DNA from: Curvibacter gracilis ATCC BAA-807 | GTDB lineage: Bacteria; Pseudomonadota; Gammaproteobacteria; Burkholderiales; Burkholderiaceae_C | Reading direction: 5' to 3' | Assembly (NCBI RefSeq): GCF_000518645.1 | Contig: NZ_JADZ01000004.1 | Span: 493,936 to 557,935 of the forward strand | DNA: 64,000 nt | Shown: piece after piece, positions 43,494-50,603 of the stretch | Numbering within the stretch: position 1 is the stretch's first letter | Layout: every line of letters starts with the position of its first letter | The notes under the pieces: generated by a model | What the model saw: only the letters and a program-made list of their open reading frames with translations | Database searches by the model: none | What the model was told of the DNA's origin: nothing | Position numbers and translations under genes: made by a program

Positions 43494-43901
43494 TCAAGGA
43501 CTCATGACCTCATTGAAGAGGTCGGGGTGTCGATCCAGCAGTTTGAGCAGCTTGACCAAGGCCAGAGGGGGCTTGGTCTTTCCGTTCTCGTAGCGCGAAA
43601 AGGCATTGATGCCACCACCAAAGATTTCCGCGGCCTCGCGTTGGCCGAGGTTGAGCTTCTTGCGCACACGCACGATGAAAGCCGGGTCAACAATGGCTGC
43701 GTTCACCTGCTTGTTGAACGCTTGCATTTCGCGCATGACGCGCTCGGTTTCTGCCGAGTCAGTGATGGACTCGCCACAAGCAGGGCAAAATTCGGCCGTG
43801 ACTGCGGGAATCACCGTGTTTTCGCCTTTGTAGGTGTAGGCTAGGTCGCGCGTGTCGTGGATCAGTTCTGCTGCGCCGCAAACAGGGCATTTCATGTTCA
43901 T
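43494..43901 (-). CDS. mqsA: MqsA-type antitoxin
   Basis: 135 residues (131 in E. coli). The N-terminal zinc domain has two CxxC pairs (MKCPVCG and EFCPACG), and the C-terminal half an XRE-type helix-turn-helix (LNLGQREAAEIFGGGINAFSRYENGKTKPP). It neutralises MqsR through the N-terminal domain and represses the operon through the C-terminal one. It overlaps mqsR by four bases. The base composition here is visibly less GC-rich than in the flanking sulfur genes. Confidence 0.95.
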   Translation of the reverse strand: MNMKCPVCGAAELIHDTRDLAYTYKGENTVIPAVTAEFCPACGESITDSAETERVMREMQAFNKQVNAAIVDPAFIVRVRKKLNLGQREAAEIFGGGINAFSRYENGKTKPPLALVKLLKLLDRHPDLFNEVMSP

Positions 43902-44194
43902 AGCTCCTTGAAAGACACGATCAGCACGTCATTCATGACCGTCAATTTCAGGTAGACGGCGCCCGCCTGCGTGCTGGGGCGGTACACGTCCTGCCAAATC
44001 GTGTGATCGGCATGGGTGGTCATGCTCTTGTAAAAATCGGCCGGCGTCAGCGCCATGATCACGGCCAGCATGTCGGAGAACGTCAAGCCCAGTGCCGTTG
44101 CCCCTAGCCTGGCCGACTGGGTTGTGCGGACTTGGCCTGCCGAAACCAGGGCTCGGACGGTTGCCAACTTGCAGTGCGGCGTCGATTTCTCCAT
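43898..44194 (-). CDS. mqsR: MqsR-type mRNA interferase toxin
   Basis: 98 residues, exactly the length of E. coli MqsR and very similar to it throughout (QVRTT, DFYKSMTTHADHTIWQDVYRP, VLIVSFKE). The residues reported as important in E. coli, Lys56, Gln68, Tyr81 and Lys96, are all in the same positions here. MqsR cleaves mRNA at GCU/GCA-type sites when MqsA is lost. Toxin first, antitoxin second is the normal order for this family. The pair looks functional and probably acquired by transfer. Confidence 0.96.
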   Translation of the reverse strand: MEKSTPHCKLATVRALVSAGQVRTTQSARLGATALGLTFSDMLAVIMALTPADFYKSMTTHADHTIWQDVYRPSTQAGAVYLKLTVMNDVLIVSFKEL

Positions 44195-44205
44195 GCAAGA
44201 AATCT

Positions 44206-44218
44206 AACCTAGTTGGTT
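44206..44218 (-). promoter_or_regulatory. Probable MqsA operator
   Basis: AACC-TAGTT-GGTT, 12 bases upstream of the mqsR start. In E. coli MqsA binds AACCT..AGGTT palindromes in the mqsRA promoter; the minus strand here reads AACCAACTAGGTT, which agrees closely. Likely autoregulation. Confidence 0.6.
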
Positions 44219-44282
44219 GGTGGTTGCAAGTTGCCCTGGGTCCATGGCTGGCTGTCTGTTTGCGGGGGGCCGCTGAAGGGCG

Positions 44283-44804
44283 TCAGGCCGCCAGCGCCAG
44301 CCGCTGCACGCTGCCCACCACTTCAAGGGCGGCGCGGGCGGCTTCCTTGCCCTTGATGCTGAAGTGGCGGTGGAAGTACTTGCGGTGCTCCACGTGCTCA
44401 TGGAAGTGGTGCGGCGTGAGCACGGCCGAGATCACCGGCACGTTGGTTTCAAGTTGCACCGTCATCAGGGCCTGGACCACGGTCTGGGCCACGAAGTCGT
44501 GGCGGTAGATGCCGCCGTCCACCACCAGGGCGCAGCCTGCGATGGCGCTGTAGCGGCCACTGCGGGCCAGGCGTTGGGCCTGCAAGGGGATCTCGAAGGC
44601 GCCGGGAACGCGGATCACGTCGATCGCGTGGGCGGGCACGCCGTGTTCGCCCAGCTCGGCAATGAAGGCCAGGCGGGCCTGCTGCACGATGTCGGCATGC
44701 CAGGCGGCCTCGATGAAGGCAAAGCGGGCATTGGCAGGCAATTCGATCGGGCCCAGGGTGGAGGCGCCGTCAAGAGGGGGAATGGAGAGGTCGGTCAGGC
44801 TCAT
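44283..44804 (-). CDS. ribH: 6,7-dimethyl-8-ribityllumazine synthase, type II (RibH2-like)
   Basis: 173 residues. It condenses 3,4-dihydroxybutanone 4-phosphate with the ribitylamino-pyrimidine, the penultimate step of riboflavin synthesis. [54 protein letters not shown] and LTPHHFHEHVEHRKYF match the type II lumazine synthases of Brucella and rhizobia more than the housekeeping type I enzyme, so a second ribH probably exists elsewhere. An FMN riboswitch lies upstream. The ATG at 44804 fits the family start but lacks a ribosome-binding site; a GTG at 44886-44888, preceded by GGGGAGG, would add 28 residues and is a real alternative. Confidence 0.9.
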   Translation of the reverse strand: MSLTDLSIPPLDGASTLGPIELPANARFAFIEAAWHADIVQQARLAFIAELGEHGVPAHAIDVIRVPGAFEIPLQAQRLARSGRYSAIAGCALVVDGGIYRHDFVAQTVVQALMTVQLETNVPVISAVLTPHHFHEHVEHRKYFHRHFSIKGKEAARAALEVVGSVQRLALAA

Positions 44805-44885
44805 GGTCGTTGGCGAGGGTGCGGTGCTCGGGCTGATGCAGGTTGTGGGTTCACGGGCATCAGGGCGCACGCGCACCTCCCCGCG

Positions 44886-44912
44886 CCGGCCCTTTGCGGG
44901 GGCAGGTCGCCA
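44886..44912 (-). promoter_or_regulatory. Shine-Dalgarno-containing hairpin after the FMN riboswitch
   Basis: Minus-strand stem CCCCGC / GCGGGG enclosing AAAGGGCCGGC; the 3' arm runs into GGGGAGG, the best ribosome-binding sequence in the leader. This arrangement fits a translation-control expression platform of the riboswitch. If so, the true start is a GTG just downstream rather than the ATG at 44804. Extent approximate. Confidence 0.45.
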
Positions 44913-44922
44913 TGAGGCACGT

Positions 44923-45071
44923 GTTCTCTTCACTCCGGACTGTGACCGTCGGCCCCGGAATCACACCGGGTCTGCTGACCCCGGCCACGCGGTGGTGGCC
45001 GGGCGCTCGCGGGCTTGTGCGGGCTGTGCCGCCATCACCGCCGGTGGGGACTTTCACCCCGCCCTGAGAAC
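44923..45071 (-). ncRNA. FMN riboswitch (RFN element)
   Basis: On the minus strand the element opens with GTTCTC (45066-45071) and closes with the complementary GAGAAC (44923-44928), the P1 stem. The hallmark RFN segments follow in order: AGGGCGGGGTGAAAGTCCCC, ACCGGCGGTGAT, GCCCGCGAGCG, then a variable GC-rich hairpin, GACCCGGTGTGATTCCGGGGCCGACGG and CAGTCCGG..GAAGAGAAC. It senses FMN and controls the lumazine synthase gene downstream. Confidence 0.96.
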
Positions 45072-45158
45072 GTTTTGGGTGTTGCGGCTGCAAAGCCTCA
45101 ACGCAGTCATCTTAAGAGGCCACAAGGGTCGATGCCGCCTGGTGGTCAGACGCGTTTC

Positions 45159-45178
45159 GCATATCCATAGTCGCTGCG
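45159..45178 (+). promoter_or_regulatory. GCATA element, site 6 (upstream of the FMN riboswitch)
   Basis: GCATATCCATAGTCGCTGCG on the plus strand, between the end of the DszC-like gene and the riboswitch. Its first twelve bases are identical to site 2. Relative to the minus-strand ribH unit it is inverted; LysR-type sites are partly symmetric, so it could still act there. It lies 88 bases upstream of the riboswitch 5' end. Confidence 0.4.
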
Positions 45179-45200
45179 TCGGGCTTGGTCCAGGGGCGCT

Positions 45201-46409
45201 TCAGGAGTAGAAGCTGGGCGGCGGCAGCTGCTCATTCAGCGCCCATTGGCCCAGTTCATTGAGTTTGTAGTCAATGGGGTCGTGCAGGCTTTGCGTGCGC
45301 AGGTTGCGCCAGAAGCGGTCCAGGCGCAGGGCGCCCTGGGTGGCGCGGGCGCCGGTCACCTCGAACAGGCGGCTGCTCAGGTCCAGCCCATGGCGGCTGC
45401 TGGCCACCTTGGCGGTGGACACGGCTACAGCCACCTGGCCCCGTTGCTCGGCCGTGAGCTGATCACCCTGCTGCCAGGCCGCATCGAACAGGGCGGCGGC
45501 CCGCTCGACCAGCAGGCGGCTGCTTTCCAGGCCCACCCAGAACTCGCCATAGTGGGCCAGCACGTAGGGGTCTTGCCCGGCTTCGCTGACGCCCGACTTG
45601 AACCAGGGGCGCGACTCGGTGCGGGTGAAGCGGCGTGCCTCTTCAAAAGCGCCCTCGGCCACGCCGAGGAACATGTGGCTGAAGATCAGTTGCGCCAACA
45701 GCGGCCGCAGGCAGGCCTGGGGCGTGCTGAGTGGGCCGGGCTTGAGCAGCAGCTCGTGCACTTCGATACGCACCTGGTCGAAGGTGACGCTGCCGCTGTC
45801 GGTCTGGCGCTGGCCCATGTTGTCCCAGTCGCCGTGCAGGGTGATGCCGGCGCGTGCGGTGGGCAGGGCGGCGATCAGCAGCTTGCCCGAGGCTTCGTCC
45901 AGGGCTGAGGCGATCAGCATGTCGGAATCGGCCGAGCCCGAGCAAAAGCTCTTTCGGCCCGAGAAGCTGTGCCAGCCCGTGTGGTGTTGCACGGTGGTGC
46001 GCTTGTCCAGCGGGTTCAGGGCATTGCCCCAGAACCAGCGCTGCTGCACGGTCTGGCTCAGCCATGGCTGCCATTGGGCGGGCTCGGCAAACAGACGCAC
46101 CGTGGCCAGCATCAGGTGGTGAAAGCCGAACACATGGGCCAGCGAGCTGTCGGCCTGGGCCAGGCGCCGCACCACGCCCAGGGTGGTGCGCCAGTCGGCG
46201 CCCAGGCCCCCGAACTCAGTGGGCACCGACAGGGCCAGCAGGCCGCTGGCCCGCAGCGCATCGCGCTCGGCCTTGGGCGTGCCGCCCGCCAGATCGCGCT
46301 GGGCTGCGGTGGTGGCGAACTGGCGTGCCAGGGTGTCGGCCGTCTGCAGGGCCTGGTTCAAGGCGGGGTTCTGGCTTGTATGGGCTTCGGGCGGGGGGAT
46401 GAGGGTCAT
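45201..46409 (-). CDS. DszC/SfnC-like flavin-dependent monooxygenase (acyl-CoA dehydrogenase fold)
   Basis: 402 residues. The fold is that of acyl-CoA dehydrogenases: helical domain with LALSVPTEFGGLGADWRTTLGVVRRLAQADSSLAHVFGFHHL, beta domain with GRKSFCSGSADSDMLIASALDE and DNMGQRQTDSGSVTF, C-terminal helices ending LDRFWRNLRTQSLHDPIDYKLNELG. The HDP..YK ending is shared with DszC and SfnB, which use FMNH2 and oxygen on sulfur compounds. It is distantly paralogous to the product at 2597. It lies downstream of a MetQ-like gene on the same strand (99-base gap), with which it probably forms an operon. Confidence 0.85.
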   Translation of the reverse strand: MTLIPPPEAHTSQNPALNQALQTADTLARQFATTAAQRDLAGGTPKAERDALRASGLLALSVPTEFGGLGADWRTTLGVVRRLAQADSSLAHVFGFHHLMLATVRLFAEPAQWQPWLSQTVQQRWFWGNALNPLDKRTTVQHHTGWHSFSGRKSFCSGSADSDMLIASALDEASGKLLIAALPTARAGITLHGDWDNMGQRQTDSGSVTFDQVRIEVHELLLKPGPLSTPQACLRPLLAQLIFSHMFLGVAEGAFEEARRFTRTESRPWFKSGVSEAGQDPYVLAHYGEFWVGLESSRLLVERAAALFDAAWQQGDQLTAEQRGQVAVAVSTAKVASSRHGLDLSSRLFEVTGARATQGALRLDRFWRNLRTQSLHDPIDYKLNELGQWALNEQLPPPSFYS

Positions 46410-46508
46410 GAATCGGGTGCGGGGGGGCAGAGGGGGCCGGCTTTGGGCACCAGCGTAAACCGGGCTGCGGCATCTGTCGATGCGCGCATGCCCGGGGTCG
46501 GGGGAGGC

Positions 46509-47369
46509 TTATTTGCTGAAGTAGTCGGGCAGGCGGTAACCCGCCCATTGCGGGTTGGCGCGGAAGAACTGCTGGAACTCGGCCGACTGGTAGGCGGCCA
46601 CGATGTCCTTGGCGAACTTCGCGTTCTGGTTGCTGCGTTTGACGGCCACCACGTTCACATAGGGCTGGGTCATGTCCTCGAGTTTGAGCGCTTCGGTCAG
46701 CTTGAGGCCCGAGGCGATGGCGAAGTTGCCCTGCACGGCGGCCAGATCGGCATCGGCCAGCGAGCGCGGTGCCTGGGCAGCGTCCAGGGGCACCAGCTTG
46801 AGCTGCTTGGGGTTGGCCACCACATCGCGCTCCGACACGCTGGTCGGGTTGACGCCGGGCTTGAGCTGAACCCAGCCCAGGCCGGCCAGTATGTTGAGGG
46901 CACGGGCCGCGTTCACCGGGTCGGCCGGCAGCGTGACGGTGGCGCCGTTGGGCACGGCGGCCAGGCTCTTGTGCCGGGCCGAGTACAAGCCCATGGGCGG
47001 CGTGGGCACGTTCACGATGGGCACCAGGTCAAAGCCCTGGCTTTTGTTGGTCGACTCGAGGTACAGCGTGTGCTGGAAGATGTTGGCGTCGATCTGGCCG
47101 CGCTCCACCGCGTCGTTGGGCTGCACGCCCTGGCTGAATTCGACATAGCGGATGTTGTAGCCCTGCTTCTTGAGCAGCGGCTCGATGCCCTTGCTGAAGG
47201 CGTCGCGGTAGGGCCCGGGCATGAAGCCCACGCTCAGATCGGTGGCCGCCGCAGTGGCGGGCAGGGCGCTCAGGAACAGGGGCAGCAGCAAGGCGCCCAG
47301 CCCGATCAGGCGGCGGGTGGGGGCGTGTGGGGCCAAGCGTGTCGGGGCGGTGCGGCGGATGTGAGGCAT
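46509..47369 (-). CDS. MetQ/NlpA-family substrate-binding protein (third copy)
   Basis: 286 residues. The signal peptide (RRLIGLGALLLPLFLSALPATAAA) is followed by DLSVGFMPGPYRDAFSKGIEPLLKKQGYNIRYVEFSQGVQPNDAVERGQIDANIFQHTLYL, the MetQ pattern. Again metNI are absent. It is the most divergent of the three copies. It probably forms an operon with the DszC-like gene downstream. A GCATA-containing dyad lies 97 bases before the start. Confidence 0.87.
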   Translation of the reverse strand: MPHIRRTAPTRLAPHAPTRRLIGLGALLLPLFLSALPATAAATDLSVGFMPGPYRDAFSKGIEPLLKKQGYNIRYVEFSQGVQPNDAVERGQIDANIFQHTLYLESTNKSQGFDLVPIVNVPTPPMGLYSARHKSLAAVPNGATVTLPADPVNAARALNILAGLGWVQLKPGVNPTSVSERDVVANPKQLKLVPLDAAQAPRSLADADLAAVQGNFAIASGLKLTEALKLEDMTQPYVNVVAVKRSNQNAKFAKDIVAAYQSAEFQQFFRANPQWAGYRLPDYFSK

Positions 47370-47465
47370 GGCGGGTACTCGGATGCGGGTGTTGGGTGGT
47401 GGGCCTGGGCGTCAGGCAAACCGGTATTGCAGCCTGAGCCGTGCCTTGGGCGAAGCGCGATTTCC

Positions 47466-47479
47466 GCATATCGAGATGC
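47466..47479. promoter_or_regulatory. GCATA element, site 7 (dyad upstream of third metQ-like gene)
   Basis: GCATATCGAGATGC, an imperfect palindrome (GCAT.TC / GA.ATGC), 97 bases before the start at 47369. It has the GCATAT core seen at sites 1, 2, 3 and 6 and shows how the element can read from either strand. Confidence 0.4.
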
Positions 47480-47496
47480 GCTGTGCGTTGGCCTCA

Positions 47497-48012
47497 TCAG
47501 GGCGGTGCCGTCCTGTCCGCTGCCATGGCCTGCAGGCAGGCCGCCGCATCGCCGCGCACCAGTCGCACGCTGCAGGCCAGCATCAGGTTGAGTGGCAGGC
47601 CGAAGTCTTCCACCTGGTAGCCCTGGGCGTCGTAAAGCCGGCCATCGGGCCCAGCCTCGTGGGGCACACGTTGCAGCAGCGTGCGGTCGTCATCCACATA
47701 GGCCCACACGGGCTTGCCCAGGGCGTGGGCAAAGCCCACTTCAAAGGCGGTGCCTGAGTCGGGCTCCAGCCCCCGAAAGGGATTGAGGTTGGCCAGCACC
47801 GCATCGGCCTGCCGGATGGCGGCCAGGTTGCTCTGCAGTATCCAGTGGGCCAATGCCGGGCCCTGCAGATCGGGTGGCGGGCTGGGGTCGGTGGGGTAGT
47901 GGCCCACAAAGCCGTGCTGGCGGCACAGCTGCTGCAGAGCCTGGCCGTGTTCGGCGGCATTGGGGCGGAACACGTCAAAGCCGGCGAGGTAGAGGTGGGT
48001 GGGGGCGTTCAT
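47497..48012 (-). CDS. Nucleoside 2-deoxyribosyltransferase family protein
   Basis: 171 residues. The family fold is indicated by LYLAGFDVFRP near the N-terminus, the nucleotide-sensing ADAVLANLNPFRG..PDSGTAFEVGFAHALGKPVWAYVDDDR (the catalytic glutamate is in GTAFEVGFA). These enzymes exchange bases between deoxyribonucleosides in salvage, although some relatives are hydrolases. The ATG at 48012 is chosen since the family starts shortly before LYLAG. It is divergent from the chemoreceptor gene. Confidence 0.85.
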   Translation of the reverse strand: MNAPTHLYLAGFDVFRPNAAEHGQALQQLCRQHGFVGHYPTDPSPPPDLQGPALAHWILQSNLAAIRQADAVLANLNPFRGLEPDSGTAFEVGFAHALGKPVWAYVDDDRTLLQRVPHEAGPDGRLYDAQGYQVEDFGLPLNLMLACSVRLVRGDAAACLQAMAADRTAPP

Positions 48013-48059
48013 GGGTGCTTGGGAATCGGTGGCTGGTGCAGCCCTGATGGTCGCCGATC

Positions 48060-48286
48060 CAGCCGATGGCAAAGCGGCGGAGCTGGTTTTGTTCTTATGA
48101 AAAACAAAAATGACAAAAAAGCTATTTTGATAGATTAAACTGCCAATAAACGCTTTTATTGGTGTTTTCCTTGACAGGAAAGTATCTAAAAAATCAATTT
48201 AAATGATACTAATGCTTGCTTATCATGGTTTCATAGATATGATGCAGTGTGATTTTTGAACATTCCATTGACTGACCGAGGCCATC
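48060..48286. other. AT-rich region before the chemoreceptor gene
   Basis: A strikingly AT-rich stretch between divergent genes. It contains a small hairpin CCAATAAA..TTTATTGG (48141-48160) followed by TGTTTTCC and several A/T runs. No gene is visible. It probably holds the promoter of the chemoreceptor; I could not find a convincing sigma-28 flagellar promoter. Confidence 0.4.
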
Positions 48287-50032
48287 ATGAACACCCTGAG
48301 ACAACTGAAGATTGGCGCCCGACTGGGCCTGGCATTCGCCGCCGTGTTGCTGCTGCTGACCCTGCTGGGGGGCTTTGGCATGTACCAGACCAGCCAGGCC
48401 AACTTCTATGCCAAGGATTTGGGCACCAACTGGCTGCCCAGCGTGAAGGTGTTGGGCGATATCCGGGCCACGCTCAACGACATCCGTCGCGCCAGTCAGA
48501 GGCACATCCTGGAAATCTCGCCAGAGGGAAAGCTGGCACAACGGCAGCGACACGATGGTGATCTACAAAACAAGCTCCCTAAATTGCTGGCACTGTATGA
48601 GTCGCTCATCGCCACCCAAGAGGAGAGTCAAGGCTTTGAGAAGATCAAGAGCAGTTTGGAAAAGTACAAGGCTCTGGACACGAAGCAGATGCAGTTGGCC
48701 GAGGGCTCGGAGGCCGACATCATCGAGGCCCGCAAGCTGTCTATCGGTGAAACCTCTCAAGCTTTCGCCGAATTGACGACCTATGTTGGCAAGAGCGTGG
48801 ACATCAACATCGATGGCGCCGACAAGTCAACGGCCGCCGCCGCCGTCAGCTACCAGCAGGCCTTGATGGTGTCGGGCGGCGTGATCGTCATCGCCGTGCT
48901 GATGGGGGCCGTGCTGGCCGTGGCGGTCACGCGCTCCATCACCCAGCCTCTGATCACCGGCGTGACGGTGGCCGAGGCGGTGGCCCAGGGCGACCTGACC
49001 TCGAAGTTCGACATCCAGGGACGCGACGAGCCGGCCGATCTGCTGCGTGCCTTGCAGCACATGAACGACCGCCTGGTCGACATCGTGGGGCAGGTGCGCC
49101 TGAGCAGCGACAGCATCGCCACCGGCTCGGCCGAGATTGCCACCGGCAACGCCGATCTGAGCCAGCGCACCGAGCAGCAGGCCAGCAACCTCGAAGAGAC
49201 GGCGGCCTCGATGGAAGAGCTCAACAGCACCGTCAAGACCAATGCCGACACGGCCCAGCAGGCCAACCGCCTGGCGACAGAGGCCACCCATGCCGCAGAA
49301 CAGGGGGGCGCCGTGGTGGGCCGGGTGGTGGCCACCATGCAGGACATCTCGGCCTCGTCAAAGAAGATCTCGGACATCATCGGCGTGATTGACGGCATTG
49401 CGTTCCAGACCAACATCCTCGCACTGAACGCCGCTGTGGAGGCGGCCCGTGCCGGTGAGCAAGGCCGTGGCTTTGCCGTGGTGGCCAGCGAGGTGCGCAG
49501 CCTGGCTGGTCGTTCAGCAGAGGCGGCCAAGGAGATCAAGAGCCTGATCGGCGCCAGTGTCGAGAAGGTGGAGAACGGCACCACCTTGGTCGATGAGGCC
49601 GGCCAGAGCATGGAAGGCATCGTGAACCAGGTCAAGCGCGTGAGCCAACTGATCAATGAGATCTCCAGCGCCTCGATGGAGCAGAGCAGCGGCATCAGCC
49701 AGATCGGCGATGCGGTGAACCAGCTCGATCAGGTGACGCAGCAGAACGCGGCGCTGGTCGAAGAGAGCGCGGCGGCCGCCGACAGTCTGAAGAACCAGTC
49801 TCAGCGCCTGGCCGAGCTGGTGTCGGTGTTCAAGATCGACGGCCAGCCCAGCCGGGTGGGGCTGGCCAGCGCGGCACCGCTGCCATCGCGTCAGTTCAGC
49901 AAGGCACCGGTCATTGCACCCCTGCCCAAGGCCGCCGCCAAGCAGCCCAGCCTGGCCAAGGCGCCCAGCCCGGCGCTGACCAGCTCGGCCAAGGCCACTG
50001 CCGGGGCCAATGAAGACTGGGAGTCGTTCTGA
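48287..50032 (+). CDS. Methyl-accepting chemotaxis protein
   Basis: 581 residues. One membrane helix at about 13-35, a periplasmic four-helix-bundle sensor to about 185, a second helix at about 195-215, a HAMP domain ([26 protein letters not shown]) and a cytoplasmic signalling domain whose hairpin tip reads [44 protein letters not shown]. The C-terminus ends DWESF after an Ala/Lys/Pro linker, resembling the NWETF-type pentapeptide that tethers CheR and CheB. The ligand is unknown. A receiver-only regulator follows on the same strand. Confidence 0.95.
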   Translation: MNTLRQLKIGARLGLAFAAVLLLLTLLGGFGMYQTSQANFYAKDLGTNWLPSVKVLGDIRATLNDIRRASQRHILEISPEGKLAQRQRHDGDLQNKLPKLLALYESLIATQEESQGFEKIKSSLEKYKALDTKQMQLAEGSEADIIEARKLSIGETSQAFAELTTYVGKSVDINIDGADKSTAAAAVSYQQALMVSGGVIVIAVLMGAVLAVAVTRSITQPLITGVTVAEAVAQGDLTSKFDIQGRDEPADLLRALQHMNDRLVDIVGQVRLSSDSIATGSAEIATGNADLSQRTEQQASNLEETAASMEELNSTVKTNADTAQQANRLATEATHAAEQGGAVVGRVVATMQDISASSKKISDIIGVIDGIAFQTNILALNAAVEAARAGEQGRGFAVVASEVRSLAGRSAEAAKEIKSLIGASVEKVENGTTLVDEAGQSMEGIVNQVKRVSQLINEISSASMEQSSGISQIGDAVNQLDQVTQQNAALVEESAAAADSLKNQSQRLAELVSVFKIDGQPSRVGLASAAPLPSRQFSKAPVIAPLPKAAAKQPSLAKAPSPALTSSAKATAGANEDWESF

Positions 50033-50175
50033 GTCAACGCTGCACGCACCCAGTGGGGTGCCTGCGCTGGCGTGGATAATCGACTCCCCTGCGCCTGCCT
50101 GCTGGTTGAGGCGCGGACATGTGCAACGCGTGGTTCTGCGACCTGAAGCCATCACGCCAACAGCGAGGCGGGAAA

Positions 50176-50550
50176 ATGATCAAACTGCTGATCGTCGACG
50201 ACCAGGAAGACATCCGCCAGCTCTTGCGCATGGCCACAGAAAGTGTGGCTGCGGACGTGTACGAGGCTTGCGATGGCCCCCAGGCCTTGGCCCTCTGGGA
50301 GCAGAAAAAGCCGGACATCATCTTGCTGGACGTGATGATGCCCGGCGGGCTGAGCGGCTTCGACGTGTGCCGGGCCATCCGCGCCAAGGGCGGCCCGCAA
50401 CCCAAGATCATCATCGTCAGTGCCCGCGAGCGCCTGGACCACCATTACGAGGGTTTCGAGGCCGGCGCCGACGAGTACCTGATCAAGCCCTTCAACCTGA
50501 TGGCCCTGGTGAAGATCGTCAAGGAGATGGCACAGGCGCTGCAGCGGTAG
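50176..50550 (+). CDS. Single-domain response regulator (receiver only)
   Basis: 124 residues, a lone CheY-like receiver. The acidic pair is in LLIVDDQED, the phosphoacceptor Asp in DIILLDVMMPGG, the Thr/Ser in IIIVSARE and the lysine in EYLIKPF. It has no output domain, so it acts by protein interaction. The ATG at 50176, preceded by GGCGGGAAA, is where the receiver fold begins; an earlier in-frame ATG would add 19 residues with no domain. It lies 143 bases after the chemoreceptor. Confidence 0.88.
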   Translation: MIKLLIVDDQEDIRQLLRMATESVAADVYEACDGPQALALWEQKKPDIILLDVMMPGGLSGFDVCRAIRAKGGPQPKIIIVSARERLDHHYEGFEAGADEYLIKPFNLMALVKIVKEMAQALQR

Positions 50551-50603
50551 GCGCACTGAGCGCACTGAGAGCAATGAGCACGCTGGGCCCGCCTGGCGTG
50601 GGC

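Noticed and set aside
48141-48160. Hairpin CCAATAAA..TTTATTGG as a terminator
   Set aside because: Both flanking genes point away from it, so there is no transcript to end; it may be a repeat relic or promoter structure.
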